The notes beneath the pieces were generated by a model. It did no database searches, had not been told where the DNA came from, and saw only the letters and a list, made by a program, of their open reading frames with translations. A DNA stretch of 64,000 bases, from contig JH720374.1 in NCBI GenBank assembly GCA_000231825.2, positions 142,426 to 206,425 on the forward strand, in the 5' to 3' direction. The stretch comes from Tetrahymena elliotti 4EA. Taxonomy: Eukaryota > Ciliophora > Oligohymenophorea > Hymenostomatida > Tetrahymenidae. Both the position numbers and the translations under genes were made by a program. Each line of letters opens with the position of its first letter. The stretch's first letter is position 1. Shown here piece after piece: positions 12,834-25,854 of this stretch.

Positions 12834-13793
12834 ATTAAAGTAGCAAACAAACAAACAAAAAACAAAACAAAACAAAAAATAGAATAACAAAAATTGATAT
12901 ATTTAAATTATAAAATGTAAGGTTATATTAAATTTGTAGTAACAAATTGTAAATATTTATGTAAATATATATTTAAAACGAGTATTAAATTCATGCTAAC
13001 TAATCAAACTAAATAAAATACTATTTATCAAATCCTAAAATTTTTAGCTTGCTTGATATATCTTGAAAATTGAAAACTCAAAATGTAGAGCTTAATTAAA
13101 AATGTACTCCAAACAGTTAAGTACTAGTTTTTATTATTGCCCCCATTTTTAGTTATGATTTTTTACTTGCTAAAACTCCACGAATAGGTCTATAAAAAAG
13201 AAATAATTCAAGTAAAATATAATTGAAAGATGCTTTAGATATGAAAATCTGTCTTTTTTAAAATTAAATATCTTTTTGTGGTATTTTTAAGGAAAGTTAA
13301 AGGTTAAACCAAATTTTGTAAAATTTTGTGGTAAATGTAATCATAAAAAAGTTCTACAAATATTTCAAATCAAAAATTTATATTTTCTATTAACTAAATT
13401 AATTTTTCTTAATCTTTTTGAAATGCATAGTGTTTAATGGATCGTTTAAATATTGTAATAAGAAAAACAAGTTATTTTTATTAATGTCTATTTGTTTTCC
13501 AATATCTCTACAAATAAGAGTAAAAAAAAATTGTTTACATCATACGCTTATTTAAAAATTGATTTGCTTTAATAAATTTTAAAGGTTTGATTTTTAGTTT
13601 ATCATTCCAGTAGTAGTTGTTTAAATTTTGTAAGTGATTCGAACATGAATTATTGAATGTGTATTAAGATATTTTCACCAACTTTTTGACAAATTTTTAA
13701 TAATTGTTAAAAAATTCAAATGAATTTATTAAAATAGAAACAATAAAAGAAAATAAAAATTTTTGAATATAATTAAAAAACCAAATTAAAAAG
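12834..13793. other. Intergenic, begins with a (CAAA)n tract
   Basis: The first 45 bases after the PH-domain gene stop are a CAAA/CAAAA simple repeat (12844-12879), probably in the 3' UTR. The rest is A+T-rich without a coding signal and must carry the promoter of the transporter gene at 13794. Confidence 0.6.
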
Positions 13794-14828
13794 ATGAAAA
13801 CAACAAATAGAAATTAAGCTTTTTCGGCAATTAGCAAAATAAATGTAACTTTGCTCAATGTATTTAATCAAGCTGCAACCCTTCTTAACAAGATCTCTAA
13901 AAAACTAGGTGAGAATGGCTACTTGTTTTTCGGATTTCTCTCAAATACACTGGTATTCATATCAATGACAAGCTTAAAATTCATTCCAAGTGTAGACTGG
14001 TCTATATGCTTTATAATAAGAGGAGTTGCTTATTACTTTTTTGGAACTATTTCCTCTATGATCTACAAGAATGATATGCAGTTCTAAGGGAAGGATTTGT
14101 ATTATTTGAATATTAGAAACCTTTTGATGGGTCTATCTTCTTTGTTTTTATAATATGCAGTTGTTGTCTTACCTATTACTATGGTATGGATTACTGTAAA
14201 TAGCTAACCTTTATTTATATTCTTAGTGAATTACTTTATGTTTTCTGTTGCCCTATCTGCAAGATAATTCATATTCCTGCTTGTTAGTTTGCTTGGAGTT
14301 TTGTTAATTATGGACCCCAGTATATTTAAAAGTTTTATTGATATGTTTATTGGTAATAAAAAACCTGAAGAATAAGATAATTCTTCGGAATAGTCCATAT
14401 CACCTTTTATTTAAATAATTTCTGTCCTTTTTTTAGCTTCCTAGATATTAGCTGCATACGGAATTTCTATAATAAAAAAAGCTAAGAATATAAATTCTTT
14501 AACTGTTACTTTACATCTAGGCATTGTATGTATTATTTTAGGAAGTTTTGCTCTATTTTAACGTTCCGATTATATTGAGATGCCAAATATATATGATTTA
14601 TTCTTAGTATTCTTAGTCTATGGGCTTGGTACTTTTTTCCCTTGCATAATCTTTGTACACGGTACAATGGTTGCTAAATGTCAAGGAAAATACTCTCTTA
14701 CTTCATATGTTAGTGTATTCTATTCATTCTTATTCTAAGTAATTTATGACAAGAAAGGTCTTTCTTTATATGAAATCATTGGATTCTTTATAGCTTTCTT
14801 TGGGCTATACAAATTGATGGTCAAGTGA
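13794..14828 (+). CDS. EamA/drug-metabolite transporter family protein (copy A)
   Basis: Single uninterrupted ORF in the ciliate code, 344 residues, TGA stop, A-rich start context. Hydropathy shows about ten hydrophobic helices, the size and layout of the drug/metabolite transporter superfamily (EamA, SLC35-like). It shares the block FIPSVDWSICFIIRG, an 'IKKAK' loop between the two halves, and the ending YEIIGFFIAFFGLYKLMVK with copy B at 24823-25854, and is more distant from copy C. Members move nucleotide-sugars, metabolites or drugs across plasma or organelle membranes; the substrate cannot be inferred. It lies immediately upstream of, and in the same direction as, the first giant surface-protein gene. 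Confidence 0.85.
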
Positions 14829-16143
14829 ACTACAAAATAAGCTTAAGATCTCTGCTCGCTATTTATTCCTCCACTTAAATCTGTCCTTAATTTTATTCAA
14901 ATTCAAAATATTTTATTTTAAGTATTTATTTATATTTTATTTCGTATTATTCATTTTAATATCTTCACATAAATCTAGATGTCTTCAATCAATTCTTTCT
15001 ACTAATCTTACAAATATTTCTACTATTTATTTTTAAAAAATATTTGTCTAGTTTTGATTTATTACAACACAAACAAAAAGAAATTAAATGATTTCTATTT
15101 TAAAAGTTTTGTATTTTGAATATTATTATAAAAATTTTATGTTGCATCTGCTTAAGTAATGTTCAAGAAGCTTAGAATTTTTTCTGATCTTATCTTAATT
15201 AATCAGGATTTATAGTTCTTGGTTATTTTCTTTAATATTTTCTGAAAATAGATAAATAGTCTCTTAAATATTTGATTGATCACAAAAATTTTAATTTAAA
15301 ATACTTTAAGATTCATGTAACTTTATTACGTAAATCATTCAAGCAATCAAAAGGATGTTTCTTAATGATTTGCGTCAAATTTGAAGAGAAATAAAAAAAA
15401 ATTTTTAATATTCTACAATAAATTTAATTTCAAAATTTAAAACAAATAATAATTTATAAGACAAATTTTAAGTTGATTGTCAAATTGCTGGAATTATTTT
15501 TTTTAAATAAAATTATATGAAAATAAATAAATCAATAAATTCATTTAATTATTATTTATTAAATTTTATTAAATGCTTCTTTTATTTAGAAAAAATAATT
15601 CATTCCTCTTTAATTATTTTTTATTCAAAAATTCGTTAGAAAAATAACTTTAGGAAATACGAATTAATTTGAAATAAAAAACTCTTAAAATCTTTTTAAA
15701 CCAAAAATTTTTGAATATTTTTCATATTTTTTGACTTTGATTAATAGATTTATTTATAATGTTAATTTACTTACATATTTTATGCATCTTCGCATTAATT
15801 CAAAACATCATATTCAATAATGTATAGAATTTAATTTATCTTATTTTATGCTTCAAAAAATTTTGTAAAATTATGAATGGAGAAGAGTGTAAAGAGGCAA
15901 AATATGAATTCTTTGATTTATAATAATTAGAGTGAAAAAATATTTTTTTTAAAAACAGTCATCAATGCTATTAAATTTTTAACCATCGTATTATTTTGAA
16001 AAGAGTAAAGAAAATATAATGATAATATTCTTGTTGAGTAAAAAATCTTAAATAATTTAATCATATTTTACTAACCTATTTTATCATTTTTTAGAATAAC
16101 TTTAGTAGATTAGTAGTAAATAAATATAAGTAACTCTTCTAAG
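14829..16143. other. Intergenic, no gene seen
   Basis: About 1.3 kb of very A+T-rich sequence between transporter copy A and the first giant surface-protein gene. No protein-like frame, repeat or hairpin stood out. It should contain the promoter of the 16144 gene. Confidence 0.6.
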
Positions 16144-19100
16144 ATGATCTAAATAGTTTCACTAATAATAATTCTATCAGTCATTATAAATTCCAACTTA
16201 AAACTAGTGTTTGCTTAATCATGCCCTACTATCTCTGGATTTTTTAGTAAAATATACTAAAATTTTATTTAAAATTCCATTCTGCTTATTAATAGATCGA
16301 TCTACAACCAAGCTATTATGTAAGAAGTTTTTTGAACATACCACAAACAAATATTTTGATGGTGAATAGAATATCTGATACTATTTAGGGATCAAGTATA
16401 GTCTATTATATCGATATGGAAACATCTAGTGGATCCATTATTAATGTTGTGAAGCGTAATTAAATTCTATTTTTAAACATCTTACTTATTTTTAAAAAAA
16501 ACTAAGCTGATTACTTGATCATTCAAATGGATTACTTATTATCCTTAGATAAAATTATAATTGCTAATGATAATAAAATAATAATAGCAAATACATACAC
16601 TTTAAAATCTAGTTAGAGTATTATATTCAGTCAAGTAGCTAGCTTTCTGTTAATCGCTAATACCAACTACATAACTGTCACATTAAATTAAAATTAATTG
16701 GTTATCTTAGATACATAAACTTTATATATTTAATCAATTCTTGATAAATCTGATTATATATCATAAGAAAATGTTTTTCAATACTTTACTTAACTTATAA
16801 CACTAAAGTCTTAATAAAACGTTTTATTTTGTTCTGATTCATTTGGATTATATTCTTGGATAGCAGATTTTGATAAATTAAACTTCAAATACAACGGTTA
16901 TATTGAGGATAGTAATTAATTTTCATTATAATATTTAAAAGATAATCGCTTATTCTTCTAAAATAGGTTTAGTACCAAAAAAATTTTATTGGAAATTGGC
17001 ATATTATCCACAAAAGGATATTTTAATTCTTGGAGGATCAAATCAAATCAAATTTATTTAAATTAAAGATATTTCAAACAAATAATATGAGACTTTGCAG
17101 TCAACTGAAAGTAAACTTTTATTTTTAATCGATACATAAAATGAAATATTAAAAATACAAAAAAATAATTTTATTTTGTAAAATGTAATAAAAGATTTAT
17201 TAGGTAACTCTTAATCTTATGTAGAAAATATATCTTATCAAAGTCTGAATGAGTTAGATTATTTGATAGTAGGAGATACTAAATTTCTTTAAATGATTTA
17301 GTTTAAGTTGACAAATTCTATAACTGTTTTGAAGAGATAATAATTATCAGAAATAAATTATTATGATGGATATCAACTCATCACAAATCCAATTATTGTC
17401 TATGCTAGTAAATAAAAAGCCATATTTTTTAATTTTTAGACACTATAAATCTATAGTAATCTCTGTAAATCATTTTTAATTCTTAAGACTAAATCATTAA
17501 TTTTATAAAAATATTTGATAGCTTTTCCTAATGACTACAAAAATAGAAGATTCATTTTATAGAGTTGGTAAAACAAATAAGATTTTTTTTTATTTGTAAA
17601 TTAAAACAACTTGCAGCTAAATTTAAGGAGTTAAATAGGCAATTTATATTCAGAGTAAAAAGATCAGCTTTTATCATCAGTCTTGCTAAATTATAACAGC
17701 TTTTATAGAGTCAAAAATTGTAAATTTTGTTTTCTATTAAAAACAAGAGATGCAAATAGTGATTATATTACCATTACAGAATTTGCTTAAAGTTTAATAG
17801 GCTCTAGTTATGTAATTAATGAAAATATTTGTTTTATGACTTTAATTGTTATTATAATTAGTATATAGATATTGTTTAGAAGTTTTAGATGAATTGGGAT
17901 AGCATTTAACAAAACTTGGATCCTTTTTTAAAAGATAAATACATATATGTTGGACTACCATTTCCTAATTAAAAGATAACAGATAATTAAAATTATTCTT
18001 TTTCTTTGATTTAACTTTCACCAACATAAAATTCTTTTATACCTTAAATATATACTCTATCTACATAGTAAAGTAAATATACTACATCTTTAGTTATAAC
18101 TGATTATAACAACGATTTAATTTATGGTATCGATTAAGGAGGATGTTTATATAAATTTCAAGTATCTACTAAATTATTTTAAGGACAAAGTTAAATAGGT
18201 AATTATTTTTAAATAAAATTAAATTTCATTCAGTTTATATTAAAAAGATAATTGCTATAATCCTACAATTGGTGATTTGTTTGTCTCAGAAAACTATAAA
18301 TTTTTAATATTATCATGTGATGATTTAACCATTGTTACTTATGATTTAAATAAAAACCTTAAAAAAGAATTACTAAATTTGTCTAAAATACCTTTTGTTT
18401 TATCAGTGTTTAACGAAAACAAACTTGTTGGAATAGGAGATAAACTCAAAGGAACAGCTATTTTCTACAAATTTAATGCCCCAAATTTTGATTATTTAAT
18501 TGAAGTAAATCCTGGAAAGAATAAAGATACTATCATAGCTATAGATCTTCTAGATGATGGTACTTTATGGTTATAATTCTAAAATAGTAATTTATTTATC
18601 GCTTTCAGTGAATGCATCGCTAATCCGAATAATTGCTTGATTTGTTAACATAATTTCTATTTTAAAATTCAATATGGTTTCGATTAGAATTAAACCTATG
18701 GTTAAGGTATGATTGGTTCTGAATATCGAACTTCATCAAGTTTTGTAATAGCTATGATTAAAGTAATTCATTTTTTTCATAAATAATCATTTGCAAAAAA
18801 TTTTTATAAAATTATTTGATTCTTTGATATCTAAAATACTTACCTTGTAACCTTCAATTATTGATCAATAATTATTTAAGATTAACTTTGAAAAAATAAA
18901 ATATTTAACATTTTTCTAAAAGAATTAAAATTATTCAGTATAAGATGTAAGATAAATAACAGAGTTTTTGATAATAAACAACTTTTATAATTTAGGCTCA
19001 AGTGTATCAAGAAGTTTTTTAAGAAACAAAAGTTATGACTGTAAATGTATCAATTGGTCAAAGCAATCCTTTTAAGGTCAGTTCTGTGCTTTTAAACTTT

Positions 19101-22100
19101 GATTTTAGCAATATAATTTCACTGTTAATGCAGTGTACTTATTGTTAGAAGGGAGAATATTTCACTTTGGAGTTCCCTGATTCAATGATTTTCAAAAATT
19201 ACCTCTAAATAAGCCTTAAATAAGTTACAATAGATTTTTCAAAATCAAGCATAGGGTGTGGAATATCCTTTTAGAATATCTAAAAAAGTTCAGTAATAAA
19301 TGATATTTAAATTATATCTTCTTCAAATAATTAAAATTAAAACAGTAACTAAATTTTAATTGATAACTCTACTCTTACAATCAGTAACTATTCTATAGTT
19401 GGCTAAGATTTTTCTCAAAGCAGTTCAATAATAAGCACTATAAACACTGCTTAGGTAAATTTTTGAGATGAAACAAGATATTATAAAATTTTTTAAATTA
19501 ATGCAAAAGATTACTTTAATTTAGTTTTCTCTATCTAAGAGCATTCTAGGAAGAAATTTCAGTATTATATCTTAATTGAGTGATGTTTTTATTAATCTTG
19601 ACCAAATAGACATCTCGAATAATGTATGTGCTGAAAATTTATAAGAAGATAGTAGAGTATCTTCTCTCTTTTCTGCAAGTTTATTTTCAGTTTCAAATTT
19701 TAAAGCCAGTGACAACTATTTTTGCAATAAACTTATCTTTACTACAGTAGCATCTATTTAATAGGTAAACTAAACCTTCCAATTTGAACGTTCAGCATGT
19801 AAAACTGTAGATTTTTTAATACTTCAAGTAATTCAGGATACAATAATATTTATATTCAAGGAGATATTGTCAGAATGGATTAAGATAATTTTACTCATTC
19901 GTCATATTCTTAAGAAGTAAATAACTAACCATTCTTTTTTAAGAATTATGGTGGAGATCTTTTTGTTCAAGCTAATCAAATCAATATAACCAGCTGTTTA
20001 TTTTCTTAATCTACTTCTATTCTTGTCATTTATATATGCTGTACCCTAATCCTCTCTTCTGTAAATGTATATTTAAGATTCAATTTTTAATGAGGGTTAC
20101 TCTAATTTAGACGGTGGAGCTATTTATTTATATCCTTCCAATACAATAAATTTTACATGTAAAAATTGCAACTTTATTGATATTTATACTATGAGTATAG
20201 CAGAAACTTCATCTATAATAGGCCTAGAGTAAATTCTACATTTAATTTAATTTATTTTACTAATAAAATACTTTTAAAAAGAAATTCAGCTACGTTAGAT
20301 ACATCACATCATACATTTATCTTTGATGGAGGAGTGATAAAAAATATTTTTGGTAATGGTGATAATAAATTTCTATTACTTTAAAATGTAGATATTATTA
20401 TTAAAAATTTTGAATCTATTACTACTACAAACATAAATCCTCTATATTTAAATCTTGCAAATATTTTAAGTACTTAGAATGTAGGAGTCTAACCTTCATA
20501 AATAGCAAGTATTAAAAACTCGAATCTTCAAATAATAAATTGCAATTTAGATAACTGGAGCTAATTAGCAGAAACTAAAACACCTCTTTTAATCATGTCT
20601 GATTAAAGTTAAGTGAGTTTGTCTAACTGTAATTTTACTAATAGTACTTTCATGTTTTAAAGTATAAAAATTATAGAAGGAGATTTAATTTTAGATAATG
20701 TAATATTCTAAAACATTTAGTAATTAGAAAGTAAGATATAATTTTAATAGCTTGTTTAATAAAATCCTTAAATTTAAGCAAATTCAGTTATTTCTATCAT
20801 AGATAGTAATCTTTAAATAAATAATTTTTCTTTATTTGAAAATATTTTCTGCAATAATAACTGTAATGGAGCAGCAATTTATTTATAGAATAGCACTTTT
20901 ACTATTTCAAACTCTACCTTTAAAAACTCAAATGTAATATTTTTAAGTTAACTTCTCAAAATTAAATAAATTTTTATTAAGGCTAGTTTTGGAGGAGCAT
21001 TATTAATAAATGGACTCACCTAAGAAAATGTATTATATAAATGTAATTTTATTTCATGCAAATCAAATTATGATGGAGGGGCTATCTTCTTCAAATCTAT
21101 GCTAGATGATGTAATAATATTCTTCATTTTTAATATTTTACGACCTACCAAATAAATTCAGTCATCAATATTTATTTAAAATAAGAATTAAAAAAGATAA
21201 AATATTCATATATTTTATCTGAAATATTTTGTGATTTGAGGTTAATTAAGATTAGTAAATATTGTAATAGAGAGTATTTTTTAAGTTAATGTTTTAATAT
21301 CTTAAAAGAAATTCAAGATAAAAATAGAAGAATCCAAATTTATAGAAAATATTTCCAAGAAGAGTAAAGGGGGAGCTCTTTTTATTGGTTCTGAAGCTTA
21401 TAATTCAGCTGAATAGTCATTTATTATTTCAAATAGTTTGATTTAGCTAAATTAAGCTATGGTGGGAGGAGCAATAAAGAGTCAAAATATTTCTTATTAT
21501 TCTGTAAATAATCAATTTATAGATAACGAAGCTTAAATATATGGAAACAATTAAATTTCTTATCCATCTGAGATAGACTATTACAATATAAATGAATTTT
21601 TAAAAGAAAATTAAAATTCGAGTTATGTAAATGGAACATTAATCCTATCAAATTTTCGAAGTGGTGCAAGCCTTCCTAAAATATATCTTTAATTTAAAAA
21701 CTATGAGGGTATAATATACCCAATAACAGAAAAAGAAATTTCACAATATGCTATCAGTGTTAACGTTTTTTAAGCTTCATAGAACCCTAATTACGATGTT
21801 TCTAATCTTTTCAACCAAATTTATGATAACACTACAAAAAGCTTTGTTTTAACTGATATTAAAATAGTTGGAGCTCCTAAAAGTTCTCAATATTATGAAT
21901 TTAAATCTGAATCAATTAGAATTTTAGATCCTAAAACTCAAAAATTTACTGAGAAATACTCTTTAAAATTTTATGTTTAATTTAGAGATTGTTAAGCTGG
22001 AGAAGAAGTATAAATAATTAACTAATTACTAGAATGTAATCCTTGTCCAGAAAACATGTATTCTTTAAGCTCCAAGGGATTTAAGCACTGTCCTGAAGGG

Positions 22101-24370
22101 GCTAAATGTTAAGGAGGTACAGATATATTTGTTTAAAGTGAATATTGGAGGAGCTCTTTAGATTCTGATATTATAATAAAATGTGAAAACTCTGTATCTA
22201 ATTGTGTTGGAGGTAGTTATGGAAACTCAATATGCTTCTAAGGTCACATAGGTGCCTTATGTGAGGAATGTGATGTAATTTTTTATTTTATATAAAAAAT
22301 TTTAATTCATTCACTTAAGTTTAAATTTACATTTCATTTTTACAAATAATGTAGATATTTGGAGATTATTGGAATTCTAATTATGCTAAGTCCGGAAAAT
22401 ATGGCTGTACAGACTGTAAAAATATTGCTGGTAATTTATATATAGTATGTCTTATGACATTTTGGACTATGTTATCTATGACAATTGCTATTAAAGCAGG
22501 TATAGATGTTTTGGAAAATGAAGTTGGTGCTATGAAAATAAAAAAAAGTATTAGAAAAAAGGTTAAAAAAAATTCAATAATTAGACCAGCTAATGTATCT
22601 TTGCAGAAGAAGAATTTATTTGGAAATAGTCAGGAAGATGGAGCTCGAGCAGGAATTTATATAAAAATTCTCACTAATTATTTGTAGATAGTTAGTAGCT
22701 TAACTACTTTCCATTTAAGTTTGCCTTCAGGTAATCGCAATCAACTATTTATTATCAATTTATATTTTTTAATACTTAATAGGAATTTATGTTGTTCCAG
22801 ATTTTGTGGGTAGACCTTTATAGTAAACTGTAAATTCAATAGATTGTGCTTTGGCTGAAATAAAAACAGATATTCCTATTATTTATTTAAGGGTTATTGT
22901 TTCAATTTCTCTAACAATATTTTATTTTTTAATATTTTTTATTGGAGTGATCATTGGTTTGATGTTTAATAGGAATAAGCCTTTTCCATGGCATTATTTA
23001 TCAACAGGGGCTATTTTTTTAATAATATGTTCAACCAGATATAGTTTAGCAATGTATTTCTTTATTATCTTGTAGATATATAGGAGGTAAGGGTTACATT
23101 TTAGGAAATGTTTCTTTTGATTGTCGTACAAAAGAGCATGATTAATACTCTTATTTCTTTTTAACTCCAATACTTTTATGTTGGGTGTTAATGATTCCTT
23201 TGATATTGTATACGGTCTTGTGGAAAAAAGCTGAAAAACTAAACACTGTGGAAGTAAAATTGAAGTATGGATTTCTTTTTAAAGAGTATAAAAGATGGTA
23301 TTGGGAATTTATTAAGATGGGAGAGAAAATATCTATTATTATAGTTTTAAATTTTTATTTCTAAGAAACACCAGTGAAGGGTTTATTTTGCTTTTAAATA
23401 ATTGTCATTTATGGAATTCTAGCTAAAACTCTCTAACCTTATAAAGAAAGGATTCTAAATATGCTGGATGAATATTCTACAATTTCTTCTGGTATGAATA
23501 TTCTGATTGGAGTGTTTATTTATTCAAATCCATATGAATATCTTGTAATTATAGGTTTTGTCTTTCTTGCTGTTATAAATGTTTGGTATGTTGGATATTT
23601 ACTTATTAAAATCTTGAGTGGTTGTATTTTTAAGGTCAAAGGCATGAGAACATTAATTATGGAAAAACTGAGTAAAAGATTTAGCTACTTTAAAAAATAC
23701 ATACCCAAAAATAAAGAAGTAAGAAGAATGAAGTCCGATGTTCGTCAAAAAATAAGAAATATTCTAAATAAATTTCTTAATCTCAATCCTGAAGAAAAAA
23801 GAGCTTTTATCTTAAAGCTTTATGAAGAATAATTAAGTATTTTTTTTAATTATTATTTAGACATAACTGATAAATTTTTAATGAAAAGTTGCTCCTAATA
23901 ATCCTGATTATGATAAAATAAAACAGAATTATATTTCTAAAATAAATAATTATTATTTCAAACAAAAAACAAAAACAAAGATCTTATCTCAAAAAAAGTT
24001 GACATTTATTAATAACAAGCAGTAAGAAATCAATAATTTAAATAATAATTAAAATTTGATCATATTTGATTCAGATAGTAATTTTGATATTATTTTATTA
24101 ATAAATAATTTAATTTTTTATTTTATAATACTTTAAGTGAGCTAAATAAGTGACTATAAATCAGTTAAAATGGAGGAATCAATAACAGCAAAACCGAAGA
24201 AAGATTTTTAATAATAAAGTCATGACTATCTTAGATATTAACCATCAAGCGAATCCCCATTTAATGGTTTTGATAGCTAAAATAAAAATTTTACCTAATA
24301 ATAATTAATTTAAAAAAATGACATCTCTTCAACCTCATTTAAACTTAATTTTAATGAAAAATTAAGCTGA
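16144..24370 (+). CDS. Giant surface protein A: propeller-like, beta-helix, Cys-rich, multi-pass membrane
   Basis: Span from a signal-peptide ATG (MIQIVSLIIILSVI...) to TGA; many GT...AG introns, not all resolved, and the phase at the first intron is unsettled. In order: repeated short beta-rich units such as ILILGGSNQIKFIQI (to about 18.7 kb) that look like a beta-propeller; a region with 'GGA[IL]' repeats (for example at 20.1, 21.0, 21.07, 21.37 and 21.46 kb) like polymorphic-outer-membrane or parallel beta-helix repeats; a cysteine-rich block at about 22.0-22.3 kb with CPCPEN, CPEGAKC and GHIGALCEECD; at least six membrane spans (22.4-23.6 kb), including the motif RWYWEFIKMGEKI; and a cytoplasmic tail. 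This is a protist-specific architecture, likely displayed outside the cell. Function unknown. Paralogue of 35033-44263. Confidence 0.75.
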
Positions 24371-24822
24371 TTTGAAATATTTTTAAATGTTTTAATTCTT
24401 TTTTTTCAATTTGTTTATTCTCTTAATATTATCTTTAATACAATTCCGAAATACTCTCACTTAATTTAATGAAGATCATTTTTAGATCTTTTATTTTTAT
24501 GAATGAAAATTGAATAAATTTAAATGAAATTATTGTTAAATGTTGAAATTATAATGGCTTTTAAAAAAGATCTTTTTTCACAATTTTCACTCTAGAAATT
24601 TTTGATTTAATTAAGATTTGAAAACCTAAACATTAATAAGATAATTGCTATTTTAGATAAGTAGAAAGTTATTTTTTTAATCAAAAAGCATTGTATAAAT
24701 AATATTAATCATCTTTCAATATAATTTATAAAAACTACAACATGTTTAAGAAGGTAAAAGGATTCTTTTATTAAAATATTTAATCTCTAATCCACTTCAT
24801 CTTATTATTTTGAAAAAGGCAT
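24371..24822. other. Short convergent intergenic spacer
   Basis: About 450 bases between the ends of surface protein A (plus) and transporter copy B (minus). A+T-rich with no coding signal; expected to carry the two 3' UTRs. Confidence 0.6.
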
Positions 24823-25854
24823 TCATTTTACCATCAGCTTGTATAAACCATAAAAGGTTATTATTACTCCAAATATTTCAAAGATTGATGGGTTTTTGCT
24901 TTGATAAATAATTTAAAATATAAAGGCATAAATGACATTAATGTAGCAAGTTAAAGAATACTTTCCTTAACATTTTGCAATGATAGTTCCTTAGATAAAA
25001 AGAACAGATGGTAAAAAAGTTCCAACTCCATAAAAAATAAAGACTAAAGCTAAATCTGATAGACTAGGAATATTTATTAACTCTGATCTGTAGAATAAAG
25101 CTATACTCCCAATAACTATAAATACAAAACCTAAGTGAATGGTTATAGATAGGGAACTTACTTTTTTTGCTTTTTTTATAACACAAACAGCATAGGCACA
25201 AACATACTATGATAAAAGTAAAAGTATTGATAATAAATGTGTATAAGAAATTTAAAAGCCTTAGTCTTACTGTTGATTTTCAATAAATTACTAATCTTTT
25301 TAGAAAATACTAGTTAACAATTATTAAAATAATTCAGGATTCATAATTAAACTGACGCCAAGCAGAGTTAAAAGTAAGAGAAGAATCTAATATCCACTTA
25401 TTGCTATCTAAAACATAAAATAATTAACTATAAAAACAAATAAAGGAGTGCTATTCATAACTATCCAAATGATGCTTACTGGTAATAAAACCATTAAATA
25501 CTATAAGAACAATAAATATAAACCCATCAAAATATTTCTGAGATTTGTATAGTAAAAGCTATTTCCACTAAAAGACATATCAGATTAATAAATAGAAGCA
25601 CAAGTGATTCCTAAAAAATAGTAAGATATCCCTCTAATAATAAAGCATATAGACCAATCTACACTTGGTATAAATTTCAAGCTTGTCATTCCAATAAATA
25701 TTCCTGTTGATGATAAAAATCCATATAACAAGTATCCATCTTCTCCAAATTTATTTGCAAGTTTGTTTAAGCTAACAACTACATAATCAAAAGTTTAAAC
25801 TATACTTTTATTTATCTTATTCAATACAAGAACAACTTTTGAGTTTTTTTCCAT
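24823..25854 (-). CDS. EamA/drug-metabolite transporter family protein (copy B)
   Basis: Single-exon ORF of 343 residues read on the minus strand, TGA stop. It has about ten hydrophobic helices. It is clearly the closest relative of copy A (13794-14828): shared FIPSVDWSICFIIRG, RNILMGL, VIKKAKKVSSLSIT and the C-terminal GLYKLMVK. The start is the first ATG, preceded by A/T-rich sequence. It is inverted relative to copies A and C and is head to head with copy C. Same family role as copy A; substrate unknown. Confidence 0.85.
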
